From: Pseudothermotoga sp.
GTDB taxonomy: Bacteria > Thermotogota > Thermotogae > Thermotogales > DSM-5069
Assembly (NCBI GenBank): GCA_028276125.1
Contig: JAPYWY010000138.1
Location: 1-5,131, forward strand
DNA length: 5,131 nucleotides
Direction of reading: 5' to 3'
Numbering within the stretch: position 1 is the stretch's first letter; the number at the start of each line of letters is the position of its first letter. Below, piece by piece: positions 1 to 5,063 of this stretch. The position numbers and the translations under genes were made by a program. The notes below the pieces were generated by a model. That model was not told the DNA's origin. It made no database searches and saw nothing but the letters and a program-made list of their open reading frames with translations.

Positions 1-92
1 AGAAAATATTGCAATTGAAGAGACAGAACTTAGAGCTGAGCGAAGAGTTCAGGGCGCAAGAAGAGAGCTTGAAAGTCAAGCTGATCGGCTGA
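1..92 (+). CDS. C-terminal tail of an unidentified protein with a coiled-coil-like end (5' end outside window)
   Basis: Reading from base 3, 29 codons run to a TGA at 90-92. The peptide is rich in Glu, Gln, Lys and Leu, with leucine or bulky hydrophobic residues at roughly seven-residue spacing (residues 3, 10; 5, 12; 16, 23), which suggests a helical or coiled-coil terminus. This frame was preferred over frame 2, which is also open through the region, because its third codon positions are mostly G or C and its codons (AAG, GAG, CTG, AGA/AGG, ATC, TTC) match the clear genes here, while frame 2 would run into the 3' end of xfp. It converges on xfp with a 46-bp gap. No family can be named from so short a tail, and no convincing terminator follows it, only a 4-bp CTCA/TGAG stem without a T-tract. 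Confidence 0.5.
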   Translation, partial: KILQLKRQNLELSEEFRAQEESLKVKLIG

Positions 93-138
93 GGTCCGTC
101 TGTCGAGGCTCAAAGGCTGAGAACTTGGTGGTGTTCGT

Positions 139-2484
139 TCATTCGTCCAGTTCTGGCATGTCCACACCGTGGTTGTAGGCGTATTCCAAGGCCTTTATCT
201 GCATGTTCTTCATTTCATCGACGAAGCTACCAGCTTTGTTGCTGAGTTTCGGAACCCTCTGCACGACGTCTATGGCGATGCTGAATCTATCTATCTGGTT
301 GAGAATAGCCAGTTGCATCGGAGTGGTTATCCCTCCTCTACCTTTCAGAAAGTTGGTGAGATGGGTCAAATCTATTCCGATCTTTCGGTTCTCTCTGTAA
401 CCTCTGACGTGTAAATTCTTGTGGTTCGTCCTTCTGTAGGTGAGCCTGTGTATGAGCCAAGGATAACCGTGGAAGTTGAAGATCACAGGCTTGTCGACGG
501 TGAAGTAAGAATCGAAGTCTCTGTCGGTCAAACCGTCTGGATGCTCTTGGTTCGGCGTCAAGCAGAAGAGGTTCACAACGTTCACAAACCTTATTCTGAG
601 GTCCGGGAAGTGTTCGATGAGGATCTTAACCGCCTTGACCGCCTCTTTCGTGGGTATGTCTCCACAACCGGCGATCACCACGTCGGGCTCTTCGTCGGCA
701 AAGTTGCTGGCGAACTTCCAAACTCCCAGTCCTTTCATCGCGTGTTCCTTCGCCTCTTCGATGTTCAGATACTGTGGATGTTTCTGTTTGTCCACCACTA
801 TTATGTTTATTCTGTTCGTGCTTTGCAGACACTGCCACACGACGAACAACAAGGTGTTGGCGTCTGGTGGAAAATAAACTCTCACCACGTTCGGCCACTT
901 GTCCACCACCGAATTGATGAACCCAGGATCCTGATGTGTGAAACCGTTGTGGTCTTGTCTCCAGACCACAGAGGTCAAAAGCAAATTCAGCGACGAAACG
1001 GGCATCCTCCAAGGTATGTCCGAGGATATGTCGAGCCACTTTCCGAACTGGTTCACCATGGAAGAAATGATCGGTGCAAAGCCTTCGTAGGTGTTCAGAA
1101 TTCCGTGTCTGCCGGTCAGTATGTAACCTTCCAAGAGGCCCTCAACCGTGTGTTCCGAGAGCATTTCGATCGTTCTACCGAACGGGCTTAAATGACCTTC
1201 ATCTTCGTCTTCGATGAGCGTCTTGGCAACCCACGCCTTGCCGAACTCGAAAACGTCGTAGAGCCTGTTGGAATGCGTCTCATCCGGACCGAAAAGTCGA
1301 AAGTTGTTGGGGTTGAGCCTCATGACTTCTCTGAGAAACATGCCCAAAGGTCTCGTGTTCTCCGCCTTGTTCGCCGGATCGACGCAGAAAGCTTCTATCT
1401 TTGGAAGTTTGAGCGGTACACGTAACATACCACCGTTCGCGTAGGGTGACTCTCCTATTTTCTTCTTTGGTACGACTCTGAGGATCTCTTCGATCGGTCT
1501 ACCGTTCTGATCGAAAAGTTTCTCTGGCTCGTAACTTCTCAGCCATTCTTCCAAAATTCTCAGATGCTCAGGATTATTTCTCGCATCCGAGAACGGAACC
1601 TGGTGAGCCCTCCAGTACCCTTCTATGTACCTGTCTTTCACCTTTCTTGGTGCAGTCCAACCTTTGGGTGTCTTGAGGATGATCATGGGGTAGATGGGTC
1701 TGAACGGTTCGGTGTGCGATTTGATGTCGAGTATCCTCTCAACGGCCCAGTCCATGGCTTGGGCCATACTCTCGTGCGCTTGCATGGGTTCTTCCGCGAC
1801 GATCAACTTCGGCTCGTAACCGTAACCTTTGAACAAGTTGATCAATTCTTCTTCTTCGATTCTGGCGAGTATCGTGGGATTGTTTATCTTGTAGCCGTTG
1901 AGTAACAACACGGGCAGAACCACACCGTCTCTCACGGGATTCATGAACTTGTTGACGTGCCAAGACGTGGCGAGTGGCCCTGTTTCGGCTTCCCCATCGC
2001 CCACGACCGCCACGGCCAAAAGTTTAGGATTGTCCAGTACGGCTCCGTAGGAATGGGACAGAACGTATCCGAGCTCTCCACCCTCTTGGATCGATCCCGG
2101 TAGCTCAGGAGTGCAGTGGCTACCCAAGCCTGCTGGGAAAGAGAAGGATCGAAAGAGTTTCTTCAAGCCGTCCTCATCCAGCGTGAACTGTGGATAATAC
2201 TTGACGAGCGTCTGATCCAAATACAGCGGGGCTATGTAACCGGGTGCCCCATGGCCTGGTCCGACCACGAACAGGCAGTCCACATCGTACTTTTCGATGA
2301 TCCTGTTGGTGTGCGCGTAGATGAAACTTATACCTGGACTCGCTCCCCAATGTCCAAGCAACCTCCTCTTGATGTGCTCAGGTTTCAACGGTTCTTTCAG
2401 AAGTACGTTGTCCCAAAGGTATATCATCCCGGTCGCGATGTAACATGAAGCTTTCCAATACAGATGCAAGTTTTTCAGCTCCAT
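139..2484 (-). CDS. xfp: Phosphoketolase (xylulose 5-phosphate / fructose 6-phosphate)
   Basis: Thiamin-diphosphate enzyme of the cytosol that cleaves xylulose 5-phosphate, and in bifunctional members fructose 6-phosphate, with inorganic phosphate. The products are acetyl phosphate plus glyceraldehyde 3-phosphate or erythrose 4-phosphate. Acetate kinase can turn acetyl phosphate into acetate and ATP. The 781-residue length is usual for the family. Visible landmarks, numbered from the chosen start: GHWG at 44-47, GPGHG at 75-79, the family signature EGGELGY at 134-140, His144, the diphosphate/metal site GDGEAETG at 162-169 with LNGYKI at 195-200, His294, the catalytic-type Glu467 in EGF, and RQDHNGFTHQDPG at 509-521. 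The frame also has a GTG at 2490, but GGAGG lies only 1 nt from that and 7 nt from the ATG at 2484, so 2484 was chosen. Substrate preference cannot be read from the sequence. The gene lies downstream of phr and probably has its own promoter. Confidence 0.97.
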   Translation of the reverse strand: MELKNLHLYWKASCYIATGMIYLWDNVLLKEPLKPEHIKRRLLGHWGASPGISFIYAHTNRIIEKYDVDCLFVVGPGHGAPGYIAPLYLDQTLVKYYPQFTLDEDGLKKLFRSFSFPAGLGSHCTPELPGSIQEGGELGYVLSHSYGAVLDNPKLLAVAVVGDGEAETGPLATSWHVNKFMNPVRDGVVLPVLLLNGYKINNPTILARIEEEELINLFKGYGYEPKLIVAEEPMQAHESMAQAMDWAVERILDIKSHTEPFRPIYPMIILKTPKGWTAPRKVKDRYIEGYWRAHQVPFSDARNNPEHLRILEEWLRSYEPEKLFDQNGRPIEEILRVVPKKKIGESPYANGGMLRVPLKLPKIEAFCVDPANKAENTRPLGMFLREVMRLNPNNFRLFGPDETHSNRLYDVFEFGKAWVAKTLIEDEDEGHLSPFGRTIEMLSEHTVEGLLEGYILTGRHGILNTYEGFAPIISSMVNQFGKWLDISSDIPWRMPVSSLNLLLTSVVWRQDHNGFTHQDPGFINSVVDKWPNVVRVYFPPDANTLLFVVWQCLQSTNRINIIVVDKQKHPQYLNIEEAKEHAMKGLGVWKFASNFADEEPDVVIAGCGDIPTKEAVKAVKILIEHFPDLRIRFVNVVNLFCLTPNQEHPDGLTDRDFDSYFTVDKPVIFNFHGYPWLIHRLTYRRTNHKNLHVRGYRENRKIGIDLTHLTNFLKGRGGITTPMQLAILNQIDRFSIAIDVVQRVPKLSNKAGSFVDEMKNMQIKALEYAYNHGVDMPELDE

Positions 2485-2490
2485 GCTCAC

Positions 2491-2496
2491 TCCTCC
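2491..2496 (-). promoter_or_regulatory. Ribosome binding site of xfp that decides its start
   Basis: The minus strand reads GGAGGA here. The core GGAGG ends 7 nt before the ATG at 2484, a normal spacing, but only 1 nt before the in-frame GTG at 2490, so the ATG is the likelier initiator. Confidence 0.8.
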
Positions 2497-2516
2497 AAAG
2501 CTATCGATTCACTAAA

Positions 2517-2522
2517 ATTATA
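2517..2522 (-). promoter_or_regulatory. Candidate -10 box of an xfp promoter
   Basis: A perfect TATAAT lies on the minus strand in the 51-bp gap between the phr stop and the xfp start. Transcription would begin near 2510 and give a leader of about 25 nt that still contains the Shine-Dalgarno site. No good -35 hexamer is seen at 16-18 bp spacing (AACACT at 17), so this is a one-box prediction. No terminator follows phr, so read-through from phr into xfp also remains possible. Confidence 0.5.
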
Positions 2523-2535
2523 TCTCCGCGCCGCA

Positions 2536-3903
2536 TTAAAGTGTTTCATTTTGGAACAATTGCACGTACTTTTTTACATCGAACTTTTTGGCGCATCCTT
2601 CGTAGCTCATGTACCTTATCTTGCCATATATGGGCCTTTCTTTCCACGGCCGATCGTGAACACCACCGATCGACCAAGCTATCCCAGCATAACCGTTTGG
2701 ATCTCTGCCATCCAGCTCGTACTTGTCGTTCAAATGTATGGCGTATTTCAGTGCGATTTTCGCGTTCTCTGTCCATTCCAAGATCTTCTTTGCCCAGTAC
2801 ATTCGCATGTAACCGTGCATTTTTCCAGTTTTGGTCAACTGCCTCTGTGCGGCGTTCCAAAGTTCATCGTGGGTCTTCGCGTTCTCGAGCTCTTCGAGGG
2901 AGTAAATGTATTTTCTTTCATCTTTTTCGTGTTTCAGCAAAGTTTCCTTAGCCCAGTTGGGAAAGGCTTCGAAAGAGTCGTAATTCGGATTGTAGAGACA
3001 GAAGTTGTCCGAAAGCTCTCTTCGAACGATGAGCTCTTCCAGGAAGGCTTCAACGGAGGAAGGGTATCTGTCGTGGAACTTTGAAACTTCGAGCGCGACC
3101 CTCTGTGCAGAGATCTGGCCGAAATGTAGATACGGCGAAAGGTTCGAAGTTCCATCCACCGTTGGATCGTTCCGCAAGGCTTGATAGTGCTCGAGCTTTT
3201 CCTTCAAGAACTGTTCGAGGACTTGTCTTGCGTGACTTTCACCCGGTTTGAGCCATTCGACAGGCTGAACGGAAAAATCTATCTGCAGTCTTTCAACTAT
3301 CTCTTTCAAGTTCAATTGCTGTGAAACACCGCATGGCTTCATCTTCGACAGCTTCGGAAATTCGTCCAAGAAGGTCTTCAGGTTCCTTTTGATCTTCGGT
3401 CTCAGCGTGTAGGCTCCATGTTCCAGCCTGTCTGAGACGAAGAACGCCGGAACGATGTTATGCGCATCCACCTCGTAGCAAGGTATATCGATCCTTTTCA
3501 GCAGCTCTTCCTTCCACCTTCGAACGATCCTCAAGGGGTTGAAATCGCACACCAGACAGGACGCGTTCAGCTGCTTCAAAATTCGAGCGATCTGCTGGGC
3601 CGGTTCACCGAAGCTCACCAGAAGAGGAATGTTGTAATCTTCCAGATGTTTCTTCACTTCCAAAAGTCCGTTCAGCATGAAATGATACTGTCTGTAGGTC
3701 GCGTCCAAGAACTTGGCAACGACGTTGAAGAGGACGATCAAGGGAACGTCTTTGGAGAGTGCCAAACTCTGTGCGAACAAGAGCGCCCAGTTGTCTTGGC
3801 ATCTTTGATCTCTCTGCATCCAATAAACGATTGGACCGATCCTTTTGCTCTCGACAGACTTCAGGATCCTCACTCTCTTAGCATTGATGGAAAAGTTTTC
3901 CAT
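2536..3903 (-). CDS. phr: Class II cyclobutane pyrimidine dimer DNA photolyase
   Basis: FAD-dependent enzyme that uses blue or near-UV light to split cyclobutane pyrimidine dimers in DNA. The protein is 455 residues, typical of class II. The N-terminal half has the Rossmann-like antenna domain, with YWMQRDQRCQDNWAL at 27-41. The FAD-binding half includes SNLSPYLHFGQIS at 253-265, the first class II signature FLEELIVRRELSDNF at 287-301, LWNAAQRQL at 348-356, GKMHGYMRMYW at 360-370 and GGVHDRPWKERPIYGK at 413-428. Trp349, Trp370 and Trp377 have the same spacing (21 and 7) that I recall for the electron-transfer tryptophans of the Methanosarcina mazei enzyme, and Asn392 fits its flavin-facing Asn. 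The second signature is slightly off consensus: Tyr426 where Phe and Ser433 where Asn are usual. The ATG at 3903 was chosen because AGAGGTGA ends 7 nt upstream; the longer frame opens with a TTG at 3957 that has no such site. xfp follows on the same strand after 51 bp. Confidence 0.95.
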   Translation of the reverse strand: MENFSINAKRVRILKSVESKRIGPIVYWMQRDQRCQDNWALLFAQSLALSKDVPLIVLFNVVAKFLDATYRQYHFMLNGLLEVKKHLEDYNIPLLVSFGEPAQQIARILKQLNASCLVCDFNPLRIVRRWKEELLKRIDIPCYEVDAHNIVPAFFVSDRLEHGAYTLRPKIKRNLKTFLDEFPKLSKMKPCGVSQQLNLKEIVERLQIDFSVQPVEWLKPGESHARQVLEQFLKEKLEHYQALRNDPTVDGTSNLSPYLHFGQISAQRVALEVSKFHDRYPSSVEAFLEELIVRRELSDNFCLYNPNYDSFEAFPNWAKETLLKHEKDERKYIYSLEELENAKTHDELWNAAQRQLTKTGKMHGYMRMYWAKKILEWTENAKIALKYAIHLNDKYELDGRDPNGYAGIAWSIGGVHDRPWKERPIYGKIRYMSYEGCAKKFDVKKYVQLFQNETL

Positions 3904-3910
3904 GCCAACA

Positions 3911-3918
3911 TCACCTCT
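3911..3918 (-). promoter_or_regulatory. Ribosome binding site of phr that decides its start
   Basis: The minus strand reads AGAGGTGA, ending 7 nt before the ATG at 3903. The upstream in-frame candidates (ATG at 3924, TTG at 3957) have no comparable site, which fixes the 455-residue form as the likely product. Confidence 0.8.
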
Positions 3919-3928
3919 GAACATTTTA

Positions 3929-3941
3929 ACCAAAATTTGGT
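3929..3941. repeat. 13-bp palindrome upstream of phr (possible operator)
   Basis: ACCAAA and TTTGGT flank a single central A, 26 bp upstream of the phr ATG. On the minus strand it is followed directly by TAAAAT (3923-3928), which looks like a -10 box, but transcription from there would start within the Shine-Dalgarno site, so that promoter reading is doubtful. The symmetry and position would suit a repressor or activator site. No regulator is identified. Confidence 0.35.
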
Positions 3942-3946
3942 GATAG

Positions 3947-4138
3947 CGGAAAGCCAATGCAAGTCTTGCCAGATGCCTTCAAACGGTGGCAATTATTAAT
4001 ATTCGCAGGGAACAGATGGGAAATTCTATTGGCAAGGAGACGCGCCGGGTCCATTTTAGATTTTCGCACGGTGTCAAAAAGTTATGTGCTATATTCAGTC
4101 CTGAAGTCCCAAGGTTTGTGAGTTCAGAGGGATTGTGA
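3947..4138 (+). pseudogene. Possible decayed TnpB-type transposon protein C-terminus
   Basis: A plus-strand frame stays open for 63 codons after a TAG at 3944-3946 and ends in a TGA at 4136-4138. Its start, RKANASL, resembles the RuvC-III stretch of TnpB proteins (RDxNASLN) with the catalytic Asp changed to Lys. Its end, SPEVPRF, resembles the tail many TnpB proteins have. Third positions are more AT-rich than in the neighbouring genes, consistent with foreign origin. The rest of any tnpB is absent, because phr occupies the sequence to the left on the other strand. An ATG at 4016 could begin a 40-residue peptide, but it has no clear Shine-Dalgarno site. The similarity is short and from memory. 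Chance openness of a non-coding region is a real alternative. Confidence 0.27.
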
Positions 4139-4192
4139 ATGAAGAAGCTGTGATCCTACGTTGAGGACTGTGGCGGACGACTTCGCTGCAAA

Positions 4193-4215
4193 GAAAAAAG
4201 CCCCCAAAGGGGGCT
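4193..4215 (-). terminator. Intrinsic terminator of the small two-gene operon
   Basis: On the minus strand AGCCCCC, a TTT loop and GGGGGCT form a 7-bp GC-rich stem (4199-4215), followed at once by a run of T ending in C (to about 4193). The stem begins in the TAG stop codon (4214-4216) of the sigma-like gene. On the plus strand the stem is followed by AAAATTGG, so it works as a terminator only for minus-strand transcripts. Confidence 0.9.
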
Positions 4216-4552
4216 AAAATTGGTAAAGTTCCAAGATATCTTCCTCACAGAGGACGAACTGAACCTTCTGATGTCTCTGTTTGACGAAGCTGAACGGATG
4301 ATGGTTGTGTTTTGGGGCGTTTTCACCGTCTTTGAGCATGTTGAAGAGCTTTCTTCTCACGTACTGTTTCACATAACCTGCCTCATCCCCACGGCCGTCG
4401 AAATCGTTGAGCGCAATCAAAAGCAAATAGCACGCGGTTTGGTAGAGATCTTCATAACTTTCGATGTTCCAGCCGTATCTCTCGTACACCACCTTGCACA
4501 AGCCTCTCAAGTATGGTTCGTATTTCTCCCAGTTCGAAAACGATGTTTTCAC
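4214..4552 (-). CDS. Small sigma-70 region 2-like protein
   Basis: A 112-residue protein with no recognisable region 4 DNA-binding domain. Residues 11-75 read like sigma-70 region 2: an initial helix (PYLRGLCKVVYERYG, 13-27), then EDLYQTACYLLLIAL (34-48) followed by FDGRGD, a spacing seen in region 2.1-2.2, then YVKQYVRRKLFNMLK (60-74), matching the conserved basic helix. Region 2 normally binds RNA polymerase beta' and the -10 box. The His-rich and acidic tail (82-112) is not recognised. GTG at 4552 was chosen over ATG at 4570 because AAGGAG lies 8 nt upstream of the GTG, and the GTG overlaps the TGA of the preceding gene as GTGA, which implies translational coupling. Similar small proteins include UviA/TcdR-type regulators and RsoA-like half sigma factors. 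It may be a regulator of the operon or of phage-like genes, but function is inferred from pattern only. Confidence 0.6.
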   Translation of the reverse strand: MKTSFSNWEKYEPYLRGLCKVVYERYGWNIESYEDLYQTACYLLLIALNDFDGRGDEAGYVKQYVRRKLFNMLKDGENAPKHNHHPFSFVKQRHQKVQFVLCEEDILELYQF

Positions 4553-4794
4553 GCCGCTTTCTCCTTCCATATCGTTTGGTTGAAGTACTTGACGATGTTG
4601 TCTATGGCGATGTCGAGCATCCAGTCGAAGACGAACTGTGGCATGGGTAGTTTGATGTTGAACTGTTTCAGAAAGGAATAAACCATCTCTTTGACCTCTT
4701 GCTTTTTCTTTGCCCCATCCTTTGGTCTTTCAACCAAACAGATGGCGAGTGCGATGAGCTTAGCCACGGTGTTGAGGACTTCCACGAAGTTCAC
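4549..4794 (-). CDS. Small phage-like protein, possibly related to LL-H-type holins
   Basis: An 81-residue protein. Residues 3-21 form a mostly apolar helix (VAKLIALAICLV at 10-21), interrupted by Glu, Asn and Lys, so it is short for a normal membrane span. A basic linker (KKKQEVKEMVYSFLKQ, 29-44), the segment NIKLPMPQ and a final helix FVFDWMLDIAIDNIVKYF (54-71) follow. This layout, with a short lysine-rich helix, a turn and then an acidic amphipathic helix, resembles the C-terminal part of LL-H-type phage holins, which usually carry a clearer N-terminal membrane helix. The GTG at 4794 has AGGAGG 7 nt upstream; the longer in-frame starts at 4824 and 4839 lie upstream of that site and are rejected. 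It is the first gene of an operon with the sigma-like gene. Membrane disruption is a guess from resemblance and context. Confidence 0.6.
   Translation of the reverse strand: MNFVEVLNTVAKLIALAICLVERPKDGAKKKQEVKEMVYSFLKQFNIKLPMPQFVFDWMLDIAIDNIVKYFNQTIWKEKAA
4561..4566 (-). promoter_or_regulatory. Ribosome binding site of the sigma-like gene, inside the upstream gene
   Basis: AAGGAG on the minus strand lies within the last codons of the holin-like gene, 8 nt before the GTG at 4552. It supports the coupled GTGA start and argues against the ATG at 4570, which lies upstream of the site. Confidence 0.75.
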
Positions 4795-4801
4795 AAGCTC
4801 A

Positions 4802-4807
4802 CCTCCT
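4802..4807 (-). promoter_or_regulatory. Ribosome binding site of the holin-like gene that decides its start
   Basis: The minus strand reads AAAGGAGGTGA, close to a full anti-16S match, with the AGGAGG core 7 nt before the GTG at 4794. It sets the 81-residue product as the likely form. Confidence 0.85.
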
Positions 4808-4908
4808 TTGGCTCGAAGAGTCATCGAAACCGCACACACGAACGAACCGTCCTCGAAACGGCCTCGGGTTTGGTACCTTCCAGGAGCGCTCCCATAATAT
4901 AATATACG

Positions 4909-4920
4909 TATGTATACATA
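4909..4920. repeat. 12-bp perfect palindrome in an alternating purine-pyrimidine tract
   Basis: TATGTATACATA is its own reverse complement. It lies in a stretch (4902-4922) where purine and pyrimidine alternate without exception for 21 nt. A dimeric regulator site in a divergent promoter region, or a site of easy strand opening, are the natural readings. No known regulator motif was recognised. Confidence 0.5.
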
Positions 4921-4980
4921 TGGGGCGAGGATGGGACCCGTTAAGAAACAGTTCCCCTTGGGATAAAAAGATGTTTAACT

Positions 4981-5000
4981 GTTGTCGAATTCGGGACAAC
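4981..5000. repeat. Inverted repeat GTTGTC-N8-GACAAC
   Basis: Two 6-bp arms (4981-4986 and 4995-5000) are separated by 8 nt. The repeat lies about 30 bp upstream of the extended -10 box of the right-hand gene, a position suited to a regulator. It lacks a T-tract, so it is not a terminator. Confidence 0.4.
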
Positions 5001-5009
5001 GGCGCAAAG

Positions 5010-5025
5010 GAACGGAAAAACGTTC
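5010..5025. repeat. Inverted repeat GAACG-N6-CGTTC
   Basis: Arms at 5010-5014 and 5021-5025 flank a GAAAAA centre and occupy the -35 to spacer region of the predicted promoter at 5027-5035. It has GAAC and GTTC halves as in Gram-positive LexA boxes, but their spacing here is 8 rather than 4, so a LexA site is not claimed. Confidence 0.35.
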
Positions 5026-5026
5026 G

Positions 5027-5035
5027 TGTTATCAT
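5027..5035 (+). promoter_or_regulatory. Extended -10 promoter of the right-hand gene
   Basis: TGTTATCAT combines a TG element with TATCAT (5 of 6 matches to TATAAT). No good -35 is present, as is common for extended -10 promoters. Transcription would start near 5042 and give a leader of about 22 nt containing the strong ribosome site. Confidence 0.4.
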
Positions 5036-5052
5036 CGTGCGGGAAGGATTGA

Positions 5053-5057
5053 GGAGG
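5053..5057 (+). promoter_or_regulatory. Ribosome binding site of the right-hand gene that decides its start
   Basis: GGAGG within GAGGAGGG ends 6 nt before the GTG at 5064. The same frame is open upstream to an ATG at 4920, which has no such site, so 5064 is preferred. Confidence 0.8.
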
Positions 5058-5063
5058 GTTTTT

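Larger units (their letters stand above)
3904..4198. other. 295-bp intergenic region without an intact gene
   Basis: This separates phr from the terminator of the small operon to its right. It contains the phr ribosome site, the 13-bp palindrome at 3929-3941 and the possible TnpB tail. A 7-bp inverted repeat, CAGTCCT at 4096-4102 and AGGACTG at 4164-4170, encloses 61 nt. Within it TTCAG (4094-4098 or 4123-4127) can pair with CTGAA (4101-4105). A plus-strand extended -10 (TGCTATATT, 4087-4095) and a minus-strand TTGACA (4072-4077) are present, but neither forms a complete promoter with correct spacing. The phr promoter must lie here if phr is not transcribed by read-through; it could not be placed. 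Confidence 0.5.
4795..5063. other. Divergent intergenic region with several palindromes
   Basis: These 269 bp separate the minus-strand small operon from the plus-strand gene at 5064, so both promoters should be here. Going rightwards they hold a perfect 10-bp palindrome GGAGCGCTCC (4883-4892), an AT-rich block with TATAAT on the plus strand (4898-4903), the 12-bp palindrome at 4909-4920, and two spaced inverted repeats before the right-hand gene. CCCATA (4891-4896) and TATGGG (4919-4924) also pair across the AT-rich block. The minus-strand promoter could not be fixed: TATATT (4901-4906) and TATTAT (4894-4899) are possible -10 boxes without a good -35. Confidence 0.6.

Noticed and set aside
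2..174. Frame 2 reading at the left edge, running into xfp
   Set aside because: Its third codon positions are less GC-biased than those of frame 3, and it would overlap the 3' end of xfp antisense.
421..1191. 256-codon plus-strand open frame inside xfp
   Set aside because: It is antisense to a phosphoketolase whose motifs are intact throughout, and it shows no family features or ribosome site.
2445..3084. Two long plus-strand open frames opposite phr
   Set aside because: They are mirror frames of a clear photolyase. Their composition is unlike a folded protein of this genome.
4053..4077. TTGACA (4072-4077) and TAAAAT (4053-4058) on the minus strand as a phr promoter
   Set aside because: The spacing is only 13 bp, too short for a standard sigma-70-type promoter.
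4220..4681. 153-codon plus-strand open frame opposite the two small genes
   Set aside because: The minus-strand genes have strong Shine-Dalgarno sites, a GTGA overlap and a correctly oriented terminator; the plus frame has none of these and crosses both genes.
5010..5025. LexA (SOS) box
   Set aside because: The GAAC and GTTC halves are 8 nt apart, not the 4 nt of the known Gram-positive box.
4920..5063. In-frame extension of the right-hand gene to an ATG at 4920
   Set aside because: The frame is open for 48 extra codons, but there is no Shine-Dalgarno site there, the sequence holds the promoter signals, and GTG at 5064 follows GGAGG at ideal spacing.
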